This document shows, piece by piece, positions 41,908 to 51,932 of a stretch of 64,000 bases of DNA; position 1 is the first letter of the stretch; the number at the start of each line of letters is the position of its first letter. The notes under the pieces were generated by a model. That model saw nothing but the letters and a program-made list of their open reading frames with translations. It ran no database searches and was not told the origin of the DNA. The DNA comes from Euclidia mi (Eukaryota; Arthropoda; Insecta; Lepidoptera; Erebidae): positions 7,437,840 to 7,501,839 of the forward strand of contig OX123185.2 in assembly GCA_944739405.2 (NCBI GenBank), given 5' to 3'. Both the position numbers and the translations under genes were made by a program.

Positions 41908-43919
41908 CTCGACGCAGATGGCAGCACAAGCAACTACAGTAAACAAACTTTCGTAGCGCGCTTTTCAAATATTGTCATCAACAAGACAACAATATATCTA
42001 TACTTATTAAAATAAGCAAAACAGTTACAACTGTTGTAATTATCAATAACAATAAAAATGGTACAAAATTTCTGTTTTAGTGACTTGTTTGAGATGAGAT
42101 AATGAGATCGCGCATCCAAAGTTTGAAGTCTAAACGAGTTGTCAAGTAGTCACTCAAATGTCATACTTGCCAAAATTCATTGTTCACTGTAGCAATGAAT
42201 ACAAATTTTTATCTATGCTCTATGACTGTAGTCGGTGATACCACCATCTGGTGGTTTAACTTAGCAGTAATCTTCCATATTATGTTGAGTTGCTCTAGAG
42301 AAAATTATAAGTCTAAACTACTTATTAATGTGCATGTGATTTTCTTATGGCTACCGTTGAAAAGAGAAAATAAAATATCTCCTCAACTTAATGTTGAACT
42401 CAATTTATGATTCATCATTTAGAACATGGCCAACGACCTCCTAGTAATTAATATAGTGACACTGGTCTATTAAAAATCTGGCTGTCACTTAGGATTATGG
42501 TGGTAGGAAGACAGAGTATCGTTATTGGTAAAGCTAAAATTCTGTCAAATCTTTTTTAAGATGTATGACGAGAAAGACTACAAAGTGACCTACGAAAAAA
42601 GTTATTTATATAAATTAAATTGCTGTGGTCATTCAACCTAAATGAAATTGGTATCTGTGATCATGGCGCTTGCAACAGTGCCGAAACTGAAATGTATTTG
42701 CTTTTAAATTTTCCAAGGGCAAACGCTTCTTTAGTCACCATTTTGCTTCTTACGAATAAAATTTCTGACATTGCCTTCCTTACGATAGCAAGTGACCTGG
42801 GTCACAGAATAGATAGTTCTTACCTGGGTGGTAAAACTTTACCGCAGCTATAGTTGGTTTAGTCAGACTAGTCTTAATTATAGTTGGGGCATTGGCTAGC
42901 CTGCCAGTAACATACATAATAAAAATACATCTAACAGTCGGGTCGCGGTAAAACCTGGAAAAAAGACCAAATAGAGTTGTCACATTTGACGCAAACAAAA
43001 CTAAAAAATAAAGAATTGATGCGCCGAATTTTCTTTTAAAATTTGGAATCTACCGTCCATCCAAAAAAATTATCGCTTGCGCCTCTAAGTTAAAGTTAGC
43101 TAGGCAAACTTTGGCAGGTAGCTGTATGCTCGGTGCAAGCGCTTTCAGTAATTTTATGCATGAAATTTGCCTCACGGCGGGCGAATTTAGTTTGCAGTGG
43201 CAGACGATACGGCTTTCCTTTGCACTTCGTCTTACATATTTGCACTAATACCGTGCATATGATGACGTTACAGTGTTTGTGTTTTGTCACCCAGCAGACG
43301 GAATAACGATGTACCAGTCCAATTCACAGATATGTCAGCTAGCTTGTTAGTACATTGATCTTGACTTTGTATACAATGTTTCAACAGTTTGAATTGCTGT
43401 TTGTATTCTGGGTATGGTTACTTTTTTCTTCAAATACGTAAACCGAAATTAAGAACATTTGAATACATTAATGTGCATTTCAAAAATATTTATCACAATT
43501 GCATTGAATACCTATTTGAAAAATAGAACTTCGAGTGGTATAAACGCAAGGCGGCTGTTTTGATGACAGTCTATGATTGGTTATCAAACATCATTTTTAT
43601 ATTCCCAGAATTATCTAATAATTAAAATTCGATATTTATCGAATAAGGAAACGATTATTTTCGGTCGCATTTAGTTGAAATACTAGGTATTTAGTTCTAC
43701 TGCTGACCGCTATAGTTTTGGGTATGTCATTGTGTAACACAGCACAATGATGATCTTCTGGTGGTACTTTTGGGATGACGGTATAATAATTCCAATGATT
43801 TAACTTACACTGCTGACTATCGTATGTTGAAGGATGAAATACAGCGTAAGAAAATCTGCTTTTCTTAATGCTCTATTTAATCTCAAATCTTTTAAATCTG
43901 CTAACCCACACTGATGGGA
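41908..43919. other. Long non-coding stretch
   Basis: No supported gene. The words GCGCTTGCAACAGTGCCGAAAC at about 42666 recur in similar form at 44348 and resemble Penelope-type ends. Confidence 0.35.
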
Positions 43920-43968
43920 GTTAACCGCCAGCCCACCATGCTGGCCACATGGTGGGCTGGAGGTTAAC
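43920..43968. repeat. 21-bp hairpin, one mismatch
   Basis: The left arm 43920-43940 (GTTAACCGCCAGCCCACCAT...) and the right arm 43948-43968 pair at 20 of 21 positions around a 7-nt CTGGCCA loop. Confidence 0.85.
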
Positions 43969-44299
43969 CCTATTCTGGAGTGATCCGTGCTCAGCAGTGA
44001 ATGAAGTAATAAACAGAGCTGTTATTATTATTTATTTCTCAATCATACGTATGTTCTTAACAGCTCACCAACTTTCACGTTCTTTTCGCAGTAATTTGTA
44101 GTCAGATGCACAGACGGAGCACACACACATGTTATAATACACAGGTTAACACATACATACATGTCACATAACTCCAGTACCGTTATTTATTGCATATGGA
44201 GAATACAAAATGAAAGATATAGATACATTTATCGTAGTTTGGGTGTCCACACTGAATTCCCCCACTAGGTACAATGATTCTACCTGATACTTATTTACT

Positions 44300-44421
44300 T
44301 TTAGAGTTTTTTACGGGATATATACCACATACCTTTGTTTTACACTGCGCTTGCAACAGGGCCGAAATATCGGTTACTTAAAACACAGGTATGTGGTATA
44401 TATTCCGTAGAAAAATCTAAA
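44300..44421. repeat. ~42-bp inverted repeat around a Penelope-end-like core
   Basis: Arms 44300-44341 and 44379-44421 share GATATATACCACATACCT-type sequence with a few mismatches. The core TGCGCTTGCAACAGGGCCG, AAATATCGG resembles the gene-free ends of Penelope-like elements. Confidence 0.6.
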
Positions 44422-45666
44422 AGAAATATTGGTATAAATTAATATATACGAAAGCTTAAATTCCTATATTGATACTAATTTGAAAAATATTAAGAAATGC
44501 GAATATGAACGTAGTCATAATGTGCCTTGCCTAGCTTCTTACAAACCTACACGATCTACTTCCTTAATTTGTTTTTCCATCCGTTTGAAAATAAAGTCAA
44601 GTCGCACGAGAGTTTCAATCTCCGTTGAAATTACATAACGTTCCAGAACATGAAATTCTTGAGCTCGCCTGTCGATTTCCCGATTTATCAAGGGCTAAAT
44701 AAAAAAATGTGAGTACATTTTGGTTGCCGACAGGGTATTTGAAAGACTTTCGAATCACATCTATTTTTGGCTCATAAAAGGAACAATCTTGCTTTCACGT
44801 TTGAAGTAAGGCTGAGTAATGATTCTAACGTGTCCAGTTTCAATACAGGTGACTCGCTATTTAACTACCATTTCGATATATTCGATAGATGTGTTGATAC
44901 TTTTAGCGTTGAACGCGTAAAATTTTAAACTATTGAACAGTAATTAACGACGTACATATGTGTTATGATTACCACAATAATGAATAAGAGTTGCTGTGAC
45001 CAAGGATATGCTTTTCTCAAGCAGATACGTTAACAGACTAATGAAAAAATATACTGTATTGTAAATGCATTTATGCTTTAACAATTGTTGACCGCTGGAT
45101 ATAGTCATTCGTATATAATATATAATAATACTAAAGGTGTATTTGCTCGAACGAGGAGTGGAATTTATAAAAAACTTATACATTTTCATGTTAAAGTAAA
45201 ATATTTGAATGTTATTTATTTTTACTATGTTTAATATTTATACAATACTATTTAACATGATTAATGAGTTGAATTTATTAGCCAGTAAAAAAAACTGAAA
45301 TATGGTCAATAATTTATTGTTCAGCAGTAGCAAAACTAAACCAATTCATTTTTAAAACCACTGTCTACAATTCCTTTTGTAAAACACACCAGGCAATCAC
45401 AGATTCAAAGGAAGTACATACATATATGCATGCACATATGATATCATAGCACTCTAACGAAAACACAGCTAGTTATTCTCTCGCTATTTCTTGGGCCCAA
45501 AGCACACACGCCATTTTTGGCGACCAACGATATAGCAACGGCATTGATGTAACGTCACGTTTTGTTTTCTTTAGGCATTCGAGCGCTGTATTGATCAACT
45601 ACGAAATGATAGATATCAATGAAAATTATTGTGCATTATCTGCCCTCCTTATACTTTTATCTTGAC
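44422..45666. other. Non-coding stretch
   Basis: AT-rich with no recognised gene. Confidence 0.4.
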
Positions 45667-45865
45667 TGTCTCCGTGGTCCAGTGGAGAGCGTATGCGACT
45701 GCAGATCGGAGGTCCCGGGTTCGATTCCCGGGTCGGCCAAAAGTGTTTCTGGGTTTTTCCGAATAGGCTCACCCCCTTTTACGTGGGACCTTACAATTTA
45801 TGGCGATATGTGGGTGTCATATTACACCTTTCCTTCTCCTTCAGTGATATACAGGCGTGAGTCTA
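45667..45865 (+). mobile_element. tRNA-derived SINE
   Basis: A well-preserved tRNA-like head: CTCCGTGGTCCAGTGGAGAG (A box), AGGTCCCGGGTTCGATTCCC (B box), then GTTTCTGGGTTTTTCCG, TAGGCTCACCCCCTTTTACG and CAGGCGTGAGTCTATAAAAA. It is too long and too closely linked to the SINE body to be a real tRNA gene. Confidence 0.8.
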
Positions 45866-45868
45866 TAA

Positions 45869-45919
45869 AAAAAATATTATCTATCGATGGCAAATCCATC
45901 GATGGATAAAATATTTTTT
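45869..45919. repeat. Hairpin at the SINE 3' end
   Basis: Arms ending CTATCGATGG and starting CCATCGATGG pair over about 23 bp with two mismatches and a CAAAT loop, directly after the SINE's A-rich tail. Confidence 0.7.
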
Positions 45920-46688
45920 AATTCTTTTTTACTACCAGAGATATATGTGTATTTGAAATATTTTGTATGGAGCTTTAACCTGTTCTTGCCGATCCCGTGG
46001 AAATCTAGGAAAACCCTTTTTTTCTCCACCTCTATGGTCTCCATAGCACTGCAAATGAATTTTGTAAGCGAACGAAAAGAATTGGTTTCTTTTTGTTTGG
46101 AGCGAGTTGTTCGCCGCTGATGGCCTTGACAACTTTGCCGGCTATGGGTGAGCGCAGAAGGCTCCGATCTGAGAGTCAATTCTCGTTATTATATTTGTTC
46201 AAAATGCAGAATTATTATAGTGTTAGTGTCATACTTATGTCATATATAGTATTCTTTTAAATTAACTATTGTTTGAATGTTGTTGCGTCTATCGTAAATT
46301 GAAAAATGTGTCTAAGTATGTGTCCACATCGAAATATATATGTTAGCAGAATACCAATCGTGAGTCCATTAAAAATATAATCTCGTTTCGTTCAAAACAC
46401 AGTATAGATGTCAGATAAAAAACGAAATTGGCCTTCTTTATAGCTTCAGGAAGTGTATGTGCTCTAGCCCTTTTAATGGTTCTAGACATGTCAAGACGCT
46501 ACCGACTACATGCAAATTTTTCATTAGCATTCATTTTACGTCTAGGTGTTCTCGGTTCTTGGGATGGATTATGGTAGAAACATCGCAAACTCTAAATATG
46601 ATAATTTAAATATTTGAGTTATGCTTAGGTATATTATATATAAGTACAGGGCGTCAGTGCCTTCTAAATAAACTGACACTAGTTTAAA
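45920..46688. other. Non-coding stretch with repeat fragment
   Basis: TTCTTGCCGATCCCGTGGAA at 45985-46050 matches the interior of the repeat at 22770. Otherwise no feature recognised. Confidence 0.4.
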
Positions 46689-46812
46689 CCATGGAATATT
46701 GCTATCCCTTCGGGTTGCGGATGTCAGACAGGCAGTCGCTCTGTGGAAAAGCTTATATTCAGCCAAATCCGGTTAGACTATAAAGCGAACCCCCGATTGA
46801 AACTGGGATAAC
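46689..46812 (-). repeat. Dispersed repeat (GCGACTGCCTGTCTG family), inverted
   Basis: ACCATGGAATATTGCTATCC, CAGACAGGCAGTCGC and ATTGAAACTGGGATAACGCT are the inverted blocks of 12900-13050. Confidence 0.6.
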
Positions 46813-47218
46813 GCTAAGAGGAAAAAGAATATTATAATTTGTAACATATTCAGTTCGTAGTCATTCTTGTATTTACTTAGTTTAGCTTTGAGGCAAAATG
46901 TTATATTATTGATTTATTTTTGATTTATGCAGTGTAAGTTCTATTCAAGCCTGCGTATATACCGTCGTGGCTTAAGCGGTGGCTTCGAAGTATGCCACTG
47001 CACCCAGCGTTATAATATATATATATATATAAGTTCAATGTCCATACAAGAACACTTTATGAGATCCACAAATCTATTTTTTGATGTCAGTAATTGTGAT
47101 ACTAAGACAACGCTTTATGTGACGCACAAAGCTGTATTTTGGTGGAATGTTTGTGTACTCAGTAGAGCTGTCTATAAAAATGGATAATACATTTCTCAAT
47201 ATCTTGAATATATCAAAC
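46813..47218. other. Non-coding stretch with (AT)n
   Basis: An AT dinucleotide tract at about 47012-47031; the 86-codon frame at 46927 has no recognised domain. Confidence 0.4.
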
Positions 47219-47229
47219 CATCTACCCTT

Positions 47230-47461
47230 CATCATCAGCCTTAAACAGTCCACTGCTGGACTAGGCCTCTCCGTTGAAAGGACGAATTGGCCTACTATAC
47301 CACGCTGGCCAAACGGGTTGGTATAGGGTTTGTATCAAGTTTTCCTTCTCTTACAGTGCTGTTCTCTGCATAATATGCTCCCTCTGTCGGCTCTTACGAC
47401 ACCCATGGGATGGTATGGGGTGGTGACATTCCGTATTCTTAATCCGTCACCACACGGACAA
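47230..47461 (-). mobile_element. SINE-like (GAT)n-tailed repeat, copy 4, full length, 11-bp TSD
   Basis: Flanked by CATCTACCCTT (47219-47229 and 47462-47472). The 232-bp inverted copy runs from the CATCATCAGCC tail through ACTGCTGGACTAGGCCTCTC, ACCACGCTGGCCAAACGGG and GCTCCCTCTGTCGGCTC to the head TAATCCGTCACCACACGGAC. It is the most complete of the four copies. Confidence 0.85.
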
Positions 47462-47472
47462 CATCTACCCTT

Positions 47473-48006
47473 AAACATAGTTATATAAACGTTTATTAGA
47501 TAACTGCTATATATTCTCTGAACTTCGCGCGAATGCCTGGATTATGGTGTCAGTTGATGCATACTAAACATTTGAGATTCATAACGTGTATTCATATTAA
47601 TTAAGTGCTTAAGGCAAAAGCGATAACGGGTTAGCAGATAATTTTATTATTCCGATTTTATCAGAGTCAGCAATTGTATTAATTTTTTTAGGTTACTATA
47701 ATATAAAAATTATTGTATTATTTTTTAGGTGAAACGAATAACAACAAAGAAATACGCTTATTTATGTTATGTAGCCTACATTTATTTTGAAACGACTAAA
47801 AGTGTTTTAATGAGTTAATTTAAATTATTTTGTTAAAAATATTTAGAACATTGATGAAAAATACAATTGGATCGTAAACAACCCATCAAGCAATTCTTTG
47901 TTCTGTTAGTCTTTGATTACTCACTTATCATATGTAATTCTAACTCTAACTCGAATATTAACGTGTGAGCTAGGCTAGACTAGAATTTAATATGCACAAA
48001 GTCAAT
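47473..48006. other. Non-coding stretch
   Basis: AT-rich; nothing recognised. Confidence 0.4.
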
Positions 48007-48017
48007 ATTTCTGCACA

Positions 48018-48199
48018 TTACAAAGTAATTTAGCTAGTCTTAATCGCGAAAACTTTATTTATTTAAGGTATAAGTAAATACCTATTTGTTTTTGATGTTT
48101 CGATCGTCTTGCACCGATCGTTGTCGTCTGTCCGCAACTACGATCCCGCTAAATTATGTTGTATGATGTTATAAAAATTGTGAAAGTTTAAAATCGATG
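48018..48199 (-). mobile_element. 182-bp Penelope-derived mini-element with 11-bp TSD
   Basis: Flanked by ATTTCTGCACA (48007-48017 and 48200-48210). Its left side aligns with the 3' end of the Penelope element at 6605 (TAATTTAGC.GTCTTAATCGCG, TTATTTAAGGTATAA, AATACCTATTTGTTT, CGTCTTGCACCGA) and its right side with that element's 5' end (CCCGCTAAATTA, TGTATGATG, GAAAGTTTAAAATCGAT). The whole coding region is absent. Confidence 0.8.
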
Positions 48200-48210
48200 A
48201 TTTCTGCACA

Positions 48211-49289
48211 ATCAACTTAGAAAGATACCCACTTTTGAGAAACTTAAAATAAAAGTAATAAGCGCCGTCTATTTGTATAAATGAATGTCGTTGTTTTGCT
48301 GAAAAAGAAAATTCTGTAGTTACTAGACCAAAAATTGTCTCTAGATCATTTCAAAATTCCTGACACTTGCACCACGACGCATAACCATATTATTTTAGAG
48401 CTATTAACATTTGTTTAGGTTTCGCCTCAGCGTGAATTAATTGAATATTCTATTGCCCTAAAATAATATAACATACGAGCGCGTATGAGGCATCCAGGAA
48501 TATGAACAATATGTATTATCTTAGCTTATACTTACCTTCCTACTTCCTTAGCAGTATTTTTTATATCAGAATATCTAGAGAAATTTTCTGTAATAGGTAC
48601 CTATTGCTTTCATTTGGTTAAAATAAAAGACAAAGACTTGTATCTAAAGCATGTAATCTGAAATCAGCCATGTTATTGTTTGTTACATTTATTATGTTAG
48701 CACTTATTTTATAACATGTATTACAATTATTTTGTACTACGTAATCGTCATCATCATCCTGAAGATATCCTTATTGCATTCTCTATATATTCATTCAGGT
48801 CTAACCATGTAGGTACGATAGAATGTTAGCTTTTCCACAGCGCGACAGCCTTCTGCCCTCCACAACCCAAAAATATAGCGGCATTCCACGATGTAGACCA
48901 GTGTCAGTATCAAAGAGCCCAGATATTTATATAGAGGTGCATTTCTTATGGGCTCTCTGAAGACAAACTTTCTGTGACCCAAATCGCCGCTTGGCGGCGT
49001 GGCAGTCGCGCGGTGACAGCTGTTTCTACGAGAGCAAGAGAGACGAACGTTCCTCCTGTGTATCTTAACTACGAGAGCAAGAGAGGCAGAGAACGATGTC
49101 AGCGCCGCCAACTACGAATTAAATTGGAGACAGTCTCCACTTGGAATCGGCACACGAAATCCTTAAGAACTGCGCTTCTATGTAAATCTGTATTCATTGG
49201 CAGTATATTTAAGGGTACTGACAGATGTTTGACTCATAACGGCTGTCAAACAACGTCATGATCGGCAGGACCGACGTCACCATGTGCTA
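48211..49289. other. Non-coding stretch
   Basis: Overlapping frames at 48791-49111 (minus) and 48974-49261 (plus) have no recognisable domain; the segment is locally GC-richer and may be another decayed repeat. Confidence 0.35.
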
Positions 49290-49430
49290 CGAGCCACAGA
49301 GAGGGCAATCATTAACAAGTTAATACGCACATATCTTCGAAAAGTAAGTGATGCGCGTCGTGGGTTGGAACCCTATACCCTGAGTCTGCAGCACCTGTTG
49401 GCATTTCCACTGGGCTATTGCTGCAGAACT
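49290..49430 (-). repeat. tRNA-SINE head fragment
   Basis: CATATCTTCGAAAAGTAAGTG, GCGCGTCGTGGGTTGGAACC and CCACTGGGCTATTGCTGC are an inverted SINE head like that at 27037. Confidence 0.55.
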
Positions 49431-50196
49431 GTTAATTAAATGTAACTTAGTCTACAAGTGATGACATACATAATTATATATATGTTTTTTTTATATATAT
49501 ACACAGATTAAGTAAGTTTTAAGAGAAGCATTAATTTATCGAAATCGTATGAATAAAAAATACAATAACATTCCGGGTCGGTTAAATGTTACATCTTTTG
49601 ATAAATTTTAATCTGGAGATAAATTAATATGACGATTGTTTAAAATATTATTTTTACTTATTTTGGCTCAGTTTTTCATTAATTTCAGTAACGTTGTTGA
49701 TGAAAATTGATAGTATTCAATTTACATATTAATGTTGAATAAATTATATTAAAATATTAAATCAAATGATATTCACTCATTAATCAAAACGAATCTGTAA
49801 ACTGCAATAATTGGCAACTGATACAAAAAATATCCGTCTCTTTTATTGCTGAAGTCCATAATCATCATCACAATCATCATTCTAGCACAACCTCGGTTAC
49901 ATCCAAGACTTTCCTTTGGAGCCCAGGATCCGTTTTCTAGTCTAACCTGATCATTGTCATCGTAATAGCGTTATCCCGGTTGTTTCACCTTAGGGCCAGG
50001 ATTTCTCGTTCTAGGCTAACTAGATTTGACAGAATATTGATTAGTGACGTCTATCTGGATCCTTAAAATAATTCTGTTCTCATCTGGGATGATAAAATAC
50101 TTCTAGGTTCATATTTTCGCACAATAAACTGTTTTATTCGCACAAGCACTTAGGTTTTTTTATTATAACCTTTTCATTGAATTTTCTTTCTTTCTT
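49431..50196. other. Non-coding stretch with repeat fragment
   Basis: GCGTTATCCCGGTTGTTTCA near 49967 matches the start of the repeat at 12900; otherwise AT-rich. Confidence 0.4.
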
Positions 50197-50418
50197 TTAG
50201 TTTTCTTTTTTAGAAGACAACTCCCGCACTAGGACTAAATCCTGTGTCGCGGGGGACTTTACAAACATACAACTAACGGGCAGAATTAACACCAAGACTC
50301 GAGATAACAATTTAAGAATCACACATAGTGTTGTCTCAAGTGGGGCTCGAATCCACAACACTCGGCACAATGCCAAGCGGCGAGCGGCCGCTTATACCAC
50401 TACGCCAACCGTGCAATC
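50197..50418 (-). mobile_element. tRNA-derived SINE (inverted)
   Basis: Same family as 19031-19278: GACAACTCCCGCACTAGGAC, CTGTGTCGCGGGGGACTTTA, GGGGCTCGAATCCACAACAC (B box) and ACCACTACGCCAACCGTGCA (A-box region), with a T-rich (inverted A-rich) end at 50197. Confidence 0.8.
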
Positions 50419-51399
50419 AGTTTCTTCTTATAGAGTGTTCTCTGATATTAAAAACAAAGTGACCGCATAAAAGGAAGTATTAATATTGACCTGTACTATC
50501 CGTCTATGAGAATGAGACAGTCAAATAAAAGCATCTGATGGTATTCATTTGGACATTCAGTAGTGTGATGTTCCGATCGATGGGGTATTGCTTAATAATA
50601 TACCAGATTGTAGTTTTGGGGATAATTATGGTTCTGCATGTTGAGTCTTGGAACTTTGAGTCCTCTATTTCATTAGTCAAGGAGAAAGTATACAGTTTTT
50701 AATAATAATTATAACATCGAACTACGACTTATCCTTTCAAAAGCTTTCATATCGGATTTAATTTCAGAATAAAAGCAAAGAAAATAGGGGTTTTTTATAA
50801 GTAGGCACCCAGAGGATACAAAACCAACATCACAATGACCCACACTCAAGTTAAGCAAACAGGATCACAAAAAATATCAGTGGGCGGCACCTAATTGTGT
50901 CGAGAGTGTATAAAAATAACAATAATATATATAATATATATATTTAATAATAATAATATATATGTTTTGGAACACTTATACAAATAATACTCCTCTATGC
51001 TTTCAGGTCTAACAATAAACTCCCTAAGGCCCTTTGGCCCTTGAAAGGAACAAATATCAAAGTTGTTCAAATGAATATTCACTTAAGAATCAACATTTGA
51101 AGTTGAAATGTATCTTCAGTACCTAACTTAGACTTTATTGTTTCAGATTAGTGCTATGTTAATTTATTTCGCTCACAAAGTGACTGAGAGCTTTGTTACA
51201 AAAGCAAAACCTAACTGTACAACCTATATTTTAATGCCCTGTAAATATTAATTGCAATCCTGTTTTCCTTCGCAAGTTTGCTACTACTTCGATAGTCAAT
51301 GGAATTTGAAAAAAATATGCCTAACACTTGGTAACCTTTGGTACTAATAAGCATTCAACAAGAATGTCATTACAATCAATCTTCTGCACCGTGCTAGTA
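50419..51399. other. Non-coding stretch
   Basis: AT-rich with an (AT)n region near 50925-50960; no gene seen. Confidence 0.4.
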
Positions 51400-51932
51400 A
51401 AAAAAATTGGGCAAGTGCGAGTCGGACTCGCGCACTAAGGGTTCCGTACCATCATCTATAAAAAAAACACGTTTGTTGTATAATGTACCTATACGTAAAT
51501 ATTTTTTAAGTTTCTACCTGTTTATTAAGACCGAGTAACAAATTGCTTAAAAATTACGTTTGTTGTATGGGAGCCCCCCTTTATTATTTACTTTTATTAA
51601 ATTTAATTATTTATTTTGGAAGGTAATATACAACTACATATTCTGTAAAAATTTTAAGCCTCTACCTGTTACCATTAGTAATTTTGAGCAAAAAATACGA
51701 AAAAAAACACGTTTATTGTATGGGACCCCCCCTTAATATTTTCATTTTTTTTATTTTTAGTATTTGTTGTTATAGCGGCAACTGAAATACATAATTTGTG
51801 AAAATTTCAGCTCTCTAGCTATCACAGTTTATGATATACAGCCTGGTGACAGACAGACAGACAGACAGACAGACAGCGGAGGCTTAGTAATAGGGTTCCG
51901 TTTTTTACCATTTAGGTACGGAACCCTAAAAA
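51400..51932 (-). repeat. GGGTTCCGTACC-family repeat, full-length inverted copy
   Basis: Runs from GGGCAAGTGCGAGTCGGACT, GGGTTCCGTACC through two similar internal blocks (CGTTTGTTGTATGGGAGCCC at about 51558 and CGTTTATTGTATGGGACCCC at about 51712) and a (CAGA)n run (51850-51878) to AGGTACGGAACCCTAAAAA. It provides the un-interrupted reference for 23180-24888. No coding region. Confidence 0.8.

Noticed and set aside
45667..45740. Cloverleaf-like sequences with perfect B boxes (also at 8811, 21244, 58640, 63640) as tRNA genes
   Set aside because: Each is joined to the same SINE body and repeated in the window; acceptor stems and 3' context do not fit functional tRNA genes.
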